This document shows, one piece after another, positions 7,656 through 17,214 of a DNA stretch of 64,000 bases (its first letter is position 1; each line of letters starts with the position of its first letter). The stretch comes from Chitinophagales bacterium (GTDB taxonomy: Bacteria; Bacteroidota; Bacteroidia; Chitinophagales; BACL12), in NCBI GenBank assembly GCA_020636645.1, contig JACJXO010000001.1, positions 434,001-498,000 on the forward strand, read 5' to 3'. Below the pieces are notes generated by a model, which searched no databases, was not told the DNA's origin, and worked only from the letters and a program-made list of their open reading frames with translations. The position numbers were made by a program, and so were the translations under genes.

Positions 7656-10600
7656 TCACCCAACCGCCAGCTGCACTTCGCCAAACCTTCCCAGCGCTTT
7701 GATCAGCCCTTTATCTACCTGCACCAGGCCATTGACAGAACGGAGCGGCACCTGCATCTGTTCATGATAGACCTCCATGGCCAGCTGGTCGTTTCCGGGA
7801 TGCGCATCCAGAATGGCCTTCAGATCAACGATCTGTTTGGTATCTACCCTTGCCAAAGGCATCTTAAGACGCACTTTGATGGAACGTTTGGCCCTTGTCT
7901 CACTCAACAGTTCCACTTCCTGCACACGAACCTCTATCTTCTCCTTATCACGATAGCCGGGTTGACAATTCCCTTTTACATGGATGATGTAGCCCGGGTC
8001 TTCTACGTAGTGTTTGAACTTCACATACATTTCCTTGAAGAGCATACATTCCAGATTACCGGAATAGTCTTCCAGGGTGAAGATGGAAAACTTATCTCCG
8101 GTTTTGGTGGTCCTGGTTTGTGAACTGCCCACCAGACCGATCAGGCTGATGGTTCTTCCCACGAACTGATGCATATCTGCAATGGAACAGGTGCGGAAAG
8201 CTTCCACTTCCAGACGGTGTTCATCAAGCGGGTGACCACTCAGGTAGATGCCGCACACATCATATTCCTGCTTGAGCTTATCTACACTGTTCCACTCCGG
8301 TACATCAGGAACTGTTGGTTCTGCGATCTCCACCTCCACTGCATCGCCAAACAATGTAGCCTGTTCCTGCTGGCTTCCCTGCTGATAGGTGCCACCATAC
8401 TTAATGGCATGTTCCAGTACATTCAGCTGATCATTCTTCTGCTGGGTAAAATACTGTGCCCGTTTCAGTCCGAATGTATCAAAAGCTCCTGCCAACACCA
8501 GCGATTCCATGGTCTTCTTATTGACCGTGCGGAGGTTGACACGCCTTACCAGATCAAAAAATGTTTGAAACGCTCCGTCCTGTTCACGTTGCTGGATGAT
8601 CTCCTGCACGGCTGCCTCGCCAACTCCTTTGATCGCGGCCAGCCCAAACCGGATCTCACCTTTTTCATTCACCGTAAACGAAACTCCTGACTCATTGATA
8701 TCCGGTCCGAGTACCATGATCTCCATGCGCCTGCATTCATCCATGAAGAAAGACACCTTGTCCAGGTTATTCTGGTTATGGGTGAGTACGGCACACATAT
8801 ACTCTGCCGGATAATTGGCTTTGAGATAGGCAGTCTGATAGGCCACCAGCGCATAACAGGTGGAATGTGATTTATTGAATGCATACTGGGCAAATGCCTC
8901 CCAGTCTGTCCAGATCTTTTCGCAAACCTTGTCAGGATGCCCGTTGGCCACACAACCTTCCATGAACTTGCTCTTCATCTTGTCGAGCACGGCCTTTTGT
9001 TTCTTTCCCATGGCCTTGCGGAGGGTATCAGCATCACCCTTGGTGAAGTTGGCCAGTCTCTGACTGAGCAGCATGACCTGTTCCTGATAGACCGTTACGC
9101 CATAGGTCTCTTTCAGGATCTCCTCCATTTCGGGCAGGTCATAGGTGATCTTTTCTCTGCCCTGTTTCCTTGCTATGTAGGTGGGAATGTAATCCATGGG
9201 ACCCGGTCTGTACAGGGCGTTCATGGCAATGAGGTCTTCGAACTTATCGGGTTTAAGTTCCTTCAGGTATTTCTGCATACCTGCACTCTCGAACTGAAAC
9301 GTACCATTGGTCTCTCCCCGTTGATACAACCCGAAAGTTGGCTCGTCTTCCAGTGCCAGTATATCCAGATCAATATCTCTGTGGTGGTTGAGTTTGATAT
9401 GTTTGAGAGCGGTCTTGAGGATACTTAATGTTTTCAGCCCAAGAAAGTCCATCTTGATTACGCCTGCACTTTCAATGATCTCGCCTTCATACTGGGTGAC
9501 CAGCAGCTCTGAATCTTTGGCCACTGCTACCGGAAGCAGATCTGTCAGATCAGACGGAGCGATGATGATGCCGGCAGCATGAATACCGGTGTTGCGCACA
9601 GAGCCTTCCAGCTTGACAGCTTCCTGAATGACCTTCGCCTGCAGGTCATCACCCTGCATGATCTTTCTCAGCTGCTGGATATTGGTCATTTCATCCGGCG
9701 ACAAATTCTCTTTCTCCGCCAGGCTTCCTTCACCCTTTAACGGTGCGAACATGAGCCTGTTCAGGTTGATACCCGGGCGTTCCGGAACATACTTTGCCAG
9801 CATGTTGGCTTCCGCCAGCGGAAGGTCCAGAACCCGGCCCACGTCTTTGATACTCATTTTGGCAGCCATGGTACCGAAGGTGATGAGCTGCGCTACCTGA
9901 TTCTTGCCGTATTTGTCCACCACATACTCGATAACCTTTTGCCGGCCTTCATCGTCGAAGTCGGTATCAATATCGGGCATGCTCTTTCTGTCGGGATTGA
10001 GGAAGCGCTCGAACAGGAGATTATAATGTATCGGGTCGATGTTGGTGATGCCAATGCAATAAGCCACCGCAGAGCCGGCAGCAGAGCCTCGTCCGGGGCC
10101 CACGAATACGCCGATGTCCTTGCCATGGTTGATGAAATCTGCCACGATAAGGAAGTAGCCTGCAAATCCCATCGTTCTGATGGTGAACAGTTCAAAGTCC
10201 AATCGTTCCTGAATGTCAGGAGTGATGTCCTTATAGCGAGCCTTCGCACCTTCCATGGTGAGGTGGTGCAGATAGGCATCCTGATCGGTGAATCCGGCAG
10301 GCAGCTGAAAGTGCGGCAGCAGGATATCCTTCTTCAGGTCCAGCACCTCCACCTTGTCAATGATGGCATTGGTATTGTCCAGCGCTTCCGGAACATCCCG
10401 GAAAACCTTGCCCATTTCGGCCTGGGTCTTGAAGAAGAATTCATCATTATAGAAAGCAAAACGGGTACCCCGCATGGAACCCTCTTCATCTGAAAAGTCC
10501 TTTGCCTTGGGAGTTGCCTGTTTCTCGGCAGTATTGATACACAATAAAATGTCATGCGCATTCGCATCCTGACGATCCACATAATGTGAGTCGTTGGTTG

Positions 10601-11228
10601 CGATCATCGGCACGTTGTATTTTGCCGACCATTTCTGCAACACAGCATTCACCTCGTCCTGCTCCGGAATACCGTGACGCTGCAGTTCTATGTAGTAGTC
10701 ATCGCCAAAAAGATCCAGCCACCACTTGAATACCTCTTCGGCCTCTTCTTCTCCTTTGCGGATGATGGCCCTCGGAACTTCAGCAGCCAGACAACAGGTC
10801 GTGGCAATGAGGCCTTCGTGATATTGTTCGATCAGCGACCTGTCTATTCGGGGGTACTTGCTGTACATCCCCTCCATATAACCCAGAGAACACAGCTTGA
10901 CAAGATTGCGGTAGCCCACATCATTTTTTGCCAGCAGCACCTGATGATAGCGTACGTCTCTTTCCTCACGGGTGAACTGGCGTTTGTGCCGATCTTCCAC
11001 CACATAAAACTCACAGCCAACTATGGGCTTGACCTTCAGACTGCCATCCTCGTTGGTGTGTTTTGCTGCTTCAGCCACGAAATGAAATACGCCGAACATG
11101 TTTCCGTGGTCAGTGATGGCCAGTGCCGGCATACCATCCTCCACTGCCTTGCTATAAAGCTTTTTGATGGGCGAAGCACCGTCCAGCAGGGAGAATTGGG
11201 TGTGGTTATGGAGGTGCGAGAACTTCAT
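7656..11228 (-). CDS. dnaE: DNA polymerase III subunit alpha
   Basis: The 1190-residue replicative polymerase opens with a PHP domain (FSHLHNHTQFSLLDGAS; AITDHGNM). The catalytic carboxylates lie in MPDIDTDF (residues 417-424), and GPGRGSAAGS precedes them. The C-terminal part holds helix-hairpin-helix motifs (GLAAIKGVGEAAV) and an OB fold (FSIFTLEDYSGNLECMLF). The start at 11228 (MKFSHLHNHT) is the normal DnaE N-terminus. The unit is preceded by the terminator of the upstream lectin gene. Confidence 0.97.
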   Translation of the reverse strand: MKFSHLHNHTQFSLLDGASPIKKLYSKAVEDGMPALAITDHGNMFGVFHFVAEAAKHTNEDGSLKVKPIVGCEFYVVEDRHKRQFTREERDVRYHQVLLAKNDVGYRNLVKLCSLGYMEGMYSKYPRIDRSLIEQYHEGLIATTCCLAAEVPRAIIRKGEEEAEEVFKWWLDLFGDDYYIELQRHGIPEQDEVNAVLQKWSAKYNVPMIATNDSHYVDRQDANAHDILLCINTAEKQATPKAKDFSDEEGSMRGTRFAFYNDEFFFKTQAEMGKVFRDVPEALDNTNAIIDKVEVLDLKKDILLPHFQLPAGFTDQDAYLHHLTMEGAKARYKDITPDIQERLDFELFTIRTMGFAGYFLIVADFINHGKDIGVFVGPGRGSAAGSAVAYCIGITNIDPIHYNLLFERFLNPDRKSMPDIDTDFDDEGRQKVIEYVVDKYGKNQVAQLITFGTMAAKMSIKDVGRVLDLPLAEANMLAKYVPERPGINLNRLMFAPLKGEGSLAEKENLSPDEMTNIQQLRKIMQGDDLQAKVIQEAVKLEGSVRNTGIHAAGIIIAPSDLTDLLPVAVAKDSELLVTQYEGEIIESAGVIKMDFLGLKTLSILKTALKHIKLNHHRDIDLDILALEDEPTFGLYQRGETNGTFQFESAGMQKYLKELKPDKFEDLIAMNALYRPGPMDYIPTYIARKQGREKITYDLPEMEEILKETYGVTVYQEQVMLLSQRLANFTKGDADTLRKAMGKKQKAVLDKMKSKFMEGCVANGHPDKVCEKIWTDWEAFAQYAFNKSHSTCYALVAYQTAYLKANYPAEYMCAVLTHNQNNLDKVSFFMDECRRMEIMVLGPDINESGVSFTVNEKGEIRFGLAAIKGVGEAAVQEIIQQREQDGAFQTFFDLVRRVNLRTVNKKTMESLVLAGAFDTFGLKRAQYFTQQKNDQLNVLEHAIKYGGTYQQGSQQEQATLFGDAVEVEIAEPTVPDVPEWNSVDKLKQEYDVCGIYLSGHPLDEHRLEVEAFRTCSIADMHQFVGRTISLIGLVGSSQTRTTKTGDKFSIFTLEDYSGNLECMLFKEMYVKFKHYVEDPGYIIHVKGNCQPGYRDKEKIEVRVQEVELLSETRAKRSIKVRLKMPLARVDTKQIVDLKAILDAHPGNDQLAMEVYHEQMQVPLRSVNGLVQVDKGLIKALGRFGEVQLAVG

Positions 11229-11259
11229 TATGCAATTCGGGTATCGGAATGGCTAAAAT

Positions 11260-11284
11260 AAAAAAACGGACCCCCCGGGCCCGT
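11260..11284 (-). terminator. Intrinsic terminator after the 599-residue lectin gene
   Basis: On the minus strand an 8-bp GC-rich stem (ACGGGCCC / GGGTCCGT with one G-T pair, three-base loop) is followed by seven T. It separates the secreted-protein genes from dnaE. Confidence 0.8.
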
Positions 11285-11323
11285 CGTATTTTTTCACATG
11301 GTGGTGGATATTTTTCTGAACCC

Positions 11324-13123
11324 CTATCGCAGCAGGAGGAAACTGCCCTGTTTGATGCCGCTTTCGCCGTCTATGATGTCGTATTCAATGACAAAGACGT
11401 AAGCTCCCATCTCACATTGTTCACCCCGGAAAGTTCCATCCCATCCGGCACTGTAATCGCTGGTCTCGAACATCAGCTCACCCCAGCGATTGTAGATCTT
11501 CATATTGAACCGGTTTAGCTGCGAGCATTCCAGTTGCCTGAATTCATCATTGTAACCATCATTATTGGGTGAAAAGGCATTGGGAACGATCATTTCACAG
11601 ATGCATGGGTCGTCTATCACATCTATATAAGCACGTGTGATGCATCCGTTGGAATTCACATCCACCCAATACTCGCCGGATTCTGTGATCAGATAGGTGT
11701 TTCCTGAACTGCCGTCCTGCCAGGTATAGACAAAGACCGGCGGGCCAGCCAGTAAAAGCACTACACTGTCAGGACAGAGATATATGTCAGGCCCCAGATC
11801 AACCGCAGGATAGGAGCTGTAGTTTACAGCCAGTGAATCCTGATCGATACAGGAACCAATGCTTACGGTCACGAAATACAAACCGTCTTCTGTAACCGTA
11901 TAGGTTGGGCTGGTGCTGCCATCTTGCCACAGGTAGGTGGCGCCTGGATTGGTGGCATCCAGAAATACTACTTCCGAAAGTCCGCAGACAACTGTATCCG
12001 GGCCAAAGTTGACAAATGGTGCCGGCGAATAATTGACATTGATGGTATCTGCATCGGTGCAGTTACCCAGGGTAAGTTCTACCCAGTAAGTGCCTGACTC
12101 TGTAATGGTGATTGCAGGCAGGGTGCTGCCGTTATTCCACTCATAGGTAGCTCCTGCCAGGAATACGCTGATCAGTTCCTCATCGCCTTCACAGAGGCTC
12201 AGATCAGGGCCCAGATCCACCAGCTCCGGGCTGCCTACGGTAACCGTCACTATGTTGGTGATGGTATTGCCGCATTCATCGGTGATGGTAACAGTGTAGG
12301 TTGTGGTGACATCCGGCGACAACCACGGATCGGGAGCAGTAGGGTCAGACACACCGGTTGCGGGCGACCAGGAATAGGATACAAAACCTTCCGGCAGGAA
12401 TAGTTGCACACTATCGCCCGGACAAACTGTAACATCATCCAGTTCATCTACTGCGGTAACATAATCGAGACAAACGATCTGGTCATTGTAGGACCCACCG
12501 GTGGCGGCTGTAAAACCCATGAACACAAATGGATCGCCGTCGAATATATCGTCAATGATAGCTCCGGAATAGGTGACCCGAAGATCACAGTCAACAAAAC
12601 AACTGATGGTTTGCGATCCTGCTTCCCAGGTGATGCGCACCTGGTGATAGTTTCCGTCTTCAGCGTTAGTTGATCCTGAAAGGATCTGGGTGTAGGGAGT
12701 CAGTGCAGTTGCCGCGAAGTGGTCGAGGATACCATCCTGCATGATGCTGATATGATCATAAGTAGGATCGCCGTAAATACCGTTCTGCCAGGTATCGAAT
12801 TCAATATCAAGCGATGGCTCAATGCCTTCATAGCCTAGTCCGCCTCCAGATTCGCCCAGACCGGTACTGACCGGCTGGAGAACGAAGGCAATACCATCGG
12901 CACCGGAAGCATCCAGCGTACCCAGATAGATCTCAAAGTTGACCTCAAAATCTTCTTCCAGGTTGATGAGGCTGTCATACCAGACAGATCCGGCCTGGGT
13001 GGGCAGTTCTTCTGTCAGCTGAAAACAGTTATCGCCCAGTTCTTCGGCATCACCATTTAATACCCATTGTGCCCGGGCACCTTGAACCAACAACACAGAG
13101 ATCAGAATGAGACAATATTTCAT
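11324..13123 (-). CDS. Secreted L-type-lectin-domain protein with gliding-motility (type B, CHU_C) C-terminal domain
   Basis: The protein has 599 residues. After a signal peptide (MKYCLILISVLLVQGARAQ) comes a legume-lectin-like domain (residues about 20-220) with the motifs GADGIAFVLQ and SLDIEFDTWQN. Next are PKD/Ig-like repeats, three of them of the form VDLGPDxxLC...YxWxDGS. The C-terminus carries the CHU_C type B domain (IVPNAFSPNNDGYNDEF ... YNRWGELMFET ... GTFRGEQCEMGAYVF). It is presumably a carbohydrate-binding surface protein exported by the T9SS. The next gene upstream on the same strand is a longer paralogue with the same N- and C-terminal modules. A -7 box lies at 13140-13147. Confidence 0.88.
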   Translation of the reverse strand: MKYCLILISVLLVQGARAQWVLNGDAEELGDNCFQLTEELPTQAGSVWYDSLINLEEDFEVNFEIYLGTLDASGADGIAFVLQPVSTGLGESGGGLGYEGIEPSLDIEFDTWQNGIYGDPTYDHISIMQDGILDHFAATALTPYTQILSGSTNAEDGNYHQVRITWEAGSQTISCFVDCDLRVTYSGAIIDDIFDGDPFVFMGFTAATGGSYNDQIVCLDYVTAVDELDDVTVCPGDSVQLFLPEGFVSYSWSPATGVSDPTAPDPWLSPDVTTTYTVTITDECGNTITNIVTVTVGSPELVDLGPDLSLCEGDEELISVFLAGATYEWNNGSTLPAITITESGTYWVELTLGNCTDADTINVNYSPAPFVNFGPDTVVCGLSEVVFLDATNPGATYLWQDGSTSPTYTVTEDGLYFVTVSIGSCIDQDSLAVNYSSYPAVDLGPDIYLCPDSVVLLLAGPPVFVYTWQDGSSGNTYLITESGEYWVDVNSNGCITRAYIDVIDDPCICEMIVPNAFSPNNDGYNDEFRQLECSQLNRFNMKIYNRWGELMFETSDYSAGWDGTFRGEQCEMGAYVFVIEYDIIDGESGIKQGSFLLLR

Positions 13124-13139
13124 AGCTGGAATTATCGAA

Positions 13140-13147
13140 CAAAAATA
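13140..13147 (-). promoter_or_regulatory. -7 promoter box (TATTTTTG)
   Basis: TATTTTTG on the minus strand lies 17 bases before the start at 13123 and matches TAnnTTTG. It suggests that the smaller lectin gene is transcribed separately from its larger paralogue. Confidence 0.45.
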
Positions 13148-13176
13148 AGTTACACCCGCCTAAGTCTTTGGCTTGA

Positions 13177-16100
13177 CTAACGCAACAGGGTCACATTTCC
13201 ACTGACCCGCTTTGATACCCCGAAAGTGAGCTGTACCTCTGCGATGAAGGCATAGGTACCACTGTTGACCGGAGTGCCGTTGGAAGTACCATTCCATCCG
13301 GTATTCTCCATGCCCGCAGGCAGGTTCTCACCAAACCAGACCTCGTTTCCCCATCGGTCGAAAATGCGCAGGTAGTTGATGCGTTCAATATCAGATCCAT
13401 ACACAAAGAGGTAATCATTGATACCATCAAAATTCGGCGTGAAAGTGTTGGGTACAAAGACCGTCACATCATCGAAAGGAACCACTTCTACCCTTACGGT
13501 ATCAATGGCCATACACCCGTATGCATCCCAGGAGGTCACCCAATAGGTGGTGGTCTGCGCAGGAGATGCCAGGGGTGAAGCACAACCGGTACAACTCAGT
13601 CCATCTGCAGGCTCCCAGCTGAAGATGACACCACCCACAGCCTGCAATGCGGTACTGGTACCCTCTATGATGGTTACATCAGCTCCGACACTGACTGAAT
13701 TTTCGATCACTTCCAGAAATGCAGATATCTCATTGCTGCAGCCATTTACATCAGTATAGGAATAGGTTAGCTCAAACAGACCTTCTCCTGCTGCACCCGG
13801 AACAAAACTACCTCCCGCCACTCCGGTGCCTGCAAAGCTGCCTCCGGTTGGATCAGCAGTGAGAAGAAGCGGTGCGTCTTCAATACACAGAGGTCCGTCA
13901 GGCGCAAAGGACAGTTCAGGTTCAGGCCAGATGGTCAGCCATACTGTGTCTTCTTCGGTGCATCCAGGACTCTGATAATACACCGCATACGGGCCACCGG
14001 GTGTACAGGATTCCAGATCCACTTCTCCGGTTTCAGCGTCAATGACCAAACCTGCATCAGCCGTGAAATCACCTCCGGGATGCAGGACAAATGGAATGAT
14101 ACTTCCTACCCTGCAGTAGGCCGGGTTATCATATGCAAAAAATGCATCTGTAACGGTATCAATGGTGATGGTCAGATCCATCGAAGAGGTACACAAGCTT
14201 ACAGGTGTGGTATAAGTTACCGTATAGGTTCCCGGTGTGGCGGTACTGAGATCCAGCAGACCACTGAAGGCATCCACTCCAAGTCCGGCAGGCCAGGCAG
14301 TGAAAGAACCTCCGGGAGTTGCGATCAGATCAGGCAGTGCCACACCTTCCGGACAAAATGTATCATCGGTATAACTGAATGTGGAGTCGTCGTTGGCATC
14401 AATGGTGATGGATACAGCATCCCAGTTCTGACAGGGACCATCGGCAGTGGTGTAAGTGATGGTATAGGTCGTTCCTACTGCGCCTGTTTCCAGGTCCACC
14501 TCCCCGCTTACTGCATCAACCAAAAGTGAGGGAGGATCTGCAGTGAAGCTTCCACCTGAGGTGGTGATATAATCCGGCAGAATGGTACCTGTAGCACAGT
14601 AGTGATCATCTGAATAGGCAAAGGATGCATCATCCAGCGGATCTATGAACAGGGTGACAGAAGACGAAGCGCCGCAGTCTGTAGCCGAGGTCAGATAAGT
14701 AATGGTGTAGTTGGTGCCGACGGTTCCTGAACTCAGGTCCAGTTCTCCGGTCGATGGATCCACGACCAGTCCGGCAGGTGAAACAGAAAAAGTGCCTCCC
14801 GCAGTATTGATGAATGCCGGGAGCACAGTACCTGTCGGGCAATAGTGTGTTTCATCATACGCAAACCCCGCATCTTCAAAATCCTGTATGGTGATGGTAA
14901 AACTGTCGGCCGATGAACAGAACACTGTTACGTCATAATATATAGTATATGTTTCGCCGATAGTTGCTGTGGCCAGGTCAATGAGTCCGGTTGAAGTATT
15001 GACTGAAAGCCCTGCCGGTGATGCTGAAAAACTTCCACCTCCAACCACGACATCTGCAGGCAATGCAGTGCCTGCTGCACAGTAGATCGTTTCAGGATAA
15101 GAGAATGACGCATCGGGGAATGGCTCGATGGTGATGGTCTGAGTACTCGAAACCGGACATATACCTGCAGGTGGCACGTACTCTACCACATACGTTCCGG
15201 GAGTGGCTCCATCCAGATTCAGCTGCCCGGTAGTACTGTTGATCAGAAGACCCGGTGGTTCAATACTGAAAAACCCACCGGGACTTTCTATGTAATCTGG
15301 CAGCACAGTACCTTCAGCACAATAGGTATCGGCTGGATAACTGAATTCAGAATCGTCTTCTTCCACTTCCACCAGCACCGTGTCATATTCAGATATTCCG
15401 CATTCATCTGACATGGTGAGGTAATAGGTAGTGGTGGTTACCGGACTGAACCACGGATCAGCAATACCGGGATCGCTCACGCCGGTGGCGGGTGACCAGG
15501 TATAGGTAACGAAGCCTTCTGCTGCTTCCATCTGCACACTGTCGCCCTCGCAGATGAAAGCATCTGGCAGCGGCTCCGGGTCTTCCGGATAAACTATGTA
15601 ATTGAAGCAAACGATGTGGGTATTGACCGCACCTCCCGTAGAACCTGTAAAACCAAAATAGACTTCAGGATCACCACCAAAGATGTCGTTGACCAGGTCG
15701 CCGGTGTAAGAAAATCTATACGCACAGTCCACCCAAACGGAGTAGGTCTGAATATCGGCCTCCCACAATACGATCACCTCACGGTAGGTATTGTCTTCTA
15801 TGTTGGTGACCCCCGTTTCTACATAGTAGTAAGGCGTTAGTGCAGTTGACAAACTATGACTTGCTTCGCCCATGCTGTTCAGACCCATGTGGTCATACCA
15901 GGGATCGCCTTTGTCGCCATTCTGCCAGGTATCAAACTCCAGGTGCACCGACGGACTGATGCCCTGCACACCCAGACTACCTCCACCAATACCTACTCCT
16001 GTATTATTGGTTTGGAAGGTGAATGTCATACCATCAGCACCTCCGTCTGAGGTTCCGGTATAAATGTCAAAACTGATCTTGAAGGTTTCCTCCAGACTGA

Positions 16101-16260
16101 TGGGTGTGGTGTACCATGCGGCTCCTTCCTGACTGGTCAGAGTTGTGGTCAACCGATAGCAGTCACCACCCAGGCTGATGGCATCACCAGCCAGGTTGAA
16201 CTGTGCATACACAGTAACCGAACTAAAGATGAGAACTAACAGCCAGACAGGTTTACACAT
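13177..16260 (-). CDS. Large secreted L-type-lectin-domain protein with six tandem repeats and CHU_C domain
   Basis: The protein has 1027 residues. A signal peptide (1-20) is followed by an L-type lectin-like domain (about 20-225; GADGMTFTFQ, SVHLEFDTWQN). An Ig-like segment (about 235-300) leads to six repeats of 80-81 residues starting near 306, 386, 466, 547, 628 and 708. Each repeat contains F(S/A)Y, YC..G(T), LP, GG.F and a TG..DL core. Two further Ig-like modules precede the CHU_C type B sorting domain (VPNTFTPNFDGINDY to the end). The lectin and CHU_C modules are shared with the neighbouring gene at 11324-13123, so the pair arose by duplication. The expected role is a surface or secreted adhesin. 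Confidence 0.88.
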   Translation of the reverse strand: MCKPVWLLVLIFSSVTVYAQFNLAGDAISLGGDCYRLTTTLTSQEGAAWYTTPISLEETFKISFDIYTGTSDGGADGMTFTFQTNNTGVGIGGGSLGVQGISPSVHLEFDTWQNGDKGDPWYDHMGLNSMGEASHSLSTALTPYYYVETGVTNIEDNTYREVIVLWEADIQTYSVWVDCAYRFSYTGDLVNDIFGGDPEVYFGFTGSTGGAVNTHIVCFNYIVYPEDPEPLPDAFICEGDSVQMEAAEGFVTYTWSPATGVSDPGIADPWFSPVTTTTYYLTMSDECGISEYDTVLVEVEEDDSEFSYPADTYCAEGTVLPDYIESPGGFFSIEPPGLLINSTTGQLNLDGATPGTYVVEYVPPAGICPVSSTQTITIEPFPDASFSYPETIYCAAGTALPADVVVGGGSFSASPAGLSVNTSTGLIDLATATIGETYTIYYDVTVFCSSADSFTITIQDFEDAGFAYDETHYCPTGTVLPAFINTAGGTFSVSPAGLVVDPSTGELDLSSGTVGTNYTITYLTSATDCGASSSVTLFIDPLDDASFAYSDDHYCATGTILPDYITTSGGSFTADPPSLLVDAVSGEVDLETGAVGTTYTITYTTADGPCQNWDAVSITIDANDDSTFSYTDDTFCPEGVALPDLIATPGGSFTAWPAGLGVDAFSGLLDLSTATPGTYTVTYTTPVSLCTSSMDLTITIDTVTDAFFAYDNPAYCRVGSIIPFVLHPGGDFTADAGLVIDAETGEVDLESCTPGGPYAVYYQSPGCTEEDTVWLTIWPEPELSFAPDGPLCIEDAPLLLTADPTGGSFAGTGVAGGSFVPGAAGEGLFELTYSYTDVNGCSNEISAFLEVIENSVSVGADVTIIEGTSTALQAVGGVIFSWEPADGLSCTGCASPLASPAQTTTYWVTSWDAYGCMAIDTVRVEVVPFDDVTVFVPNTFTPNFDGINDYLFVYGSDIERINYLRIFDRWGNEVWFGENLPAGMENTGWNGTSNGTPVNSGTYAFIAEVQLTFGVSKRVSGNVTLLR
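13921..15345 (-). repeat. Six tandem protein-coding repeats of about 240 bp
   Basis: The repeats encode residues 306-780 of the large lectin protein. The spacing of the conserved F(S/A)Y start is 80, 80, 81, 81 and 80 codons. The copies are clearly diverged in sequence, and the sixth is the most degenerate (CRVGSIIPF in place of C..GT.LP). Confidence 0.85.
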
Positions 16261-16528
16261 GGGTTGGGTCGATAAAGTTATTGTATTTTTTACAACAAGT
16301 GCCTTATTCTTTCCGGATCAGCATAAGATGTCTCTTGCCTGACAAATCAGTTAAATATAAGATAACTGCAAAACACCTTGCAAAAGGGCTTCTGAGGAGA
16401 AACAGAACCTGATAAATCGGGCAATAAAGAAGATTCCTGCCAGAAAATCTTTCAGAAAATGTGTGTACCGGCATTATGGGCAAACATTCAACTCTATTGT
16501 TACTTACATTCATGCCCAAACTATATCC

Positions 16529-16864
16529 ATGGCTGAAATCACATTTGACACTTTCCTGCAAACCGATATGCGTACCGGCACCATCCTGGAAGCAGTAGTA
16601 TTTGAAAATGCCAGGAAACCCGCTTACCAGCTGACCATAGATTTCGGATCACTGGGTATCAAAAGATCTTCTGCGCAGATCACTGATCACTATACACCTG
16701 AATCGCTCATCGGGCAGCAGGTCATTGCTGTAGTGAACTTCCCGCCCAAACAGATCGCTAATTTCTTTTCTGAATGTCTGGTGCTGGGCAGTGTGGATGC
16801 AGATGGTAAGGTGGTCTTGCTGCAACCGGAAAGAAAAGTGGAGAATGGCCTGCGAATCGCTTAG
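16529..16864 (+). CDS. csaA: CsaA-type tRNA-binding (EMAP-like OB-fold) protein
   Basis: The 111-residue protein consists of one tRNA_bind OB fold with the signatures DMRTGTIL, QLTIDFGSLGIKRSSAQ, VVNFPPKQIANFFSE and LGSVDADG. CsaA has been described as an export-related chaperone and tRNA-binding protein in Bacillus. The start at 16529 (MAEITFDTF) is chosen because the family begins there; a longer frame reaches back to 16463. Its stop codon overlaps that of the convergent SUI1 gene. The region 16261-16528 between this gene and the divergent lectin gene holds no other recognisable feature. Confidence 0.92.
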   Translation: MAEITFDTFLQTDMRTGTILEAVVFENARKPAYQLTIDFGSLGIKRSSAQITDHYTPESLIGQQVIAVVNFPPKQIANFFSECLVLGSVDADGKVVLLQPERKVENGLRIA

Positions 16865-17205
16865 CCTCCGGCGAATTTGAATTTGTATCCCTTTGAAGTC
16901 AGGTAGTCGCCCACCTTGTTGCGCTGATCGCCCTGTACTAAAATAAGTCCGTCTTTCACACTGCCACCCGTACCGCATTTGTTCTTGAGATCTTTACCCA
17001 GTTTCTCCAGGTCTTCGGTACGGCCGATGAATCCCTCAATGATGGTAACCTCTTTTCCGCCCCGTTGTTTCTTGTCGCGATAGACCTTCAGGTTCTGTTG
17101 CTGTGGCAATAAAGTATCAGACTCCTGTGCATCTTCTTCCCGGAACTGAAAATCCGGATCGGTGGAATAGACCACACCTTGTTTCCCCTTGTTGCGATTA
17201 GACAT
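16861..17205 (-). CDS. SUI1/YciH-family translation initiation factor homologue
   Basis: The 114-residue protein has a basic, charged N-terminal tail followed by a SUI1 domain (KEVTIIEGFIG, LGKDLKNKCGTGGSVKDG, VQGDQRNKVGDYL). This is the bacterial relative of eIF1. It has been linked to start-codon fidelity in vitro, but its cellular role is not settled. It is the last gene of a probable three-gene unit (sulfatase, lipid kinase, SUI1), nine bases after the kinase stop. It overlaps the convergent csaA by four bases, so that the two stop codons share sequence. Confidence 0.93.
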   Translation of the reverse strand: MSNRNKGKQGVVYSTDPDFQFREEDAQESDTLLPQQQNLKVYRDKKQRGGKEVTIIEGFIGRTEDLEKLGKDLKNKCGTGGSVKDGLILVQGDQRNKVGDYLTSKGYKFKFAGG

Positions 17206-17214
17206 ATTCCAAAA

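Noticed and set aside
13921..15345. Possible CRISPR or DNA satellite, because of regular 240-bp spacing
   Set aside because: The periodicity is that of diverged protein repeats inside a continuous reading frame.
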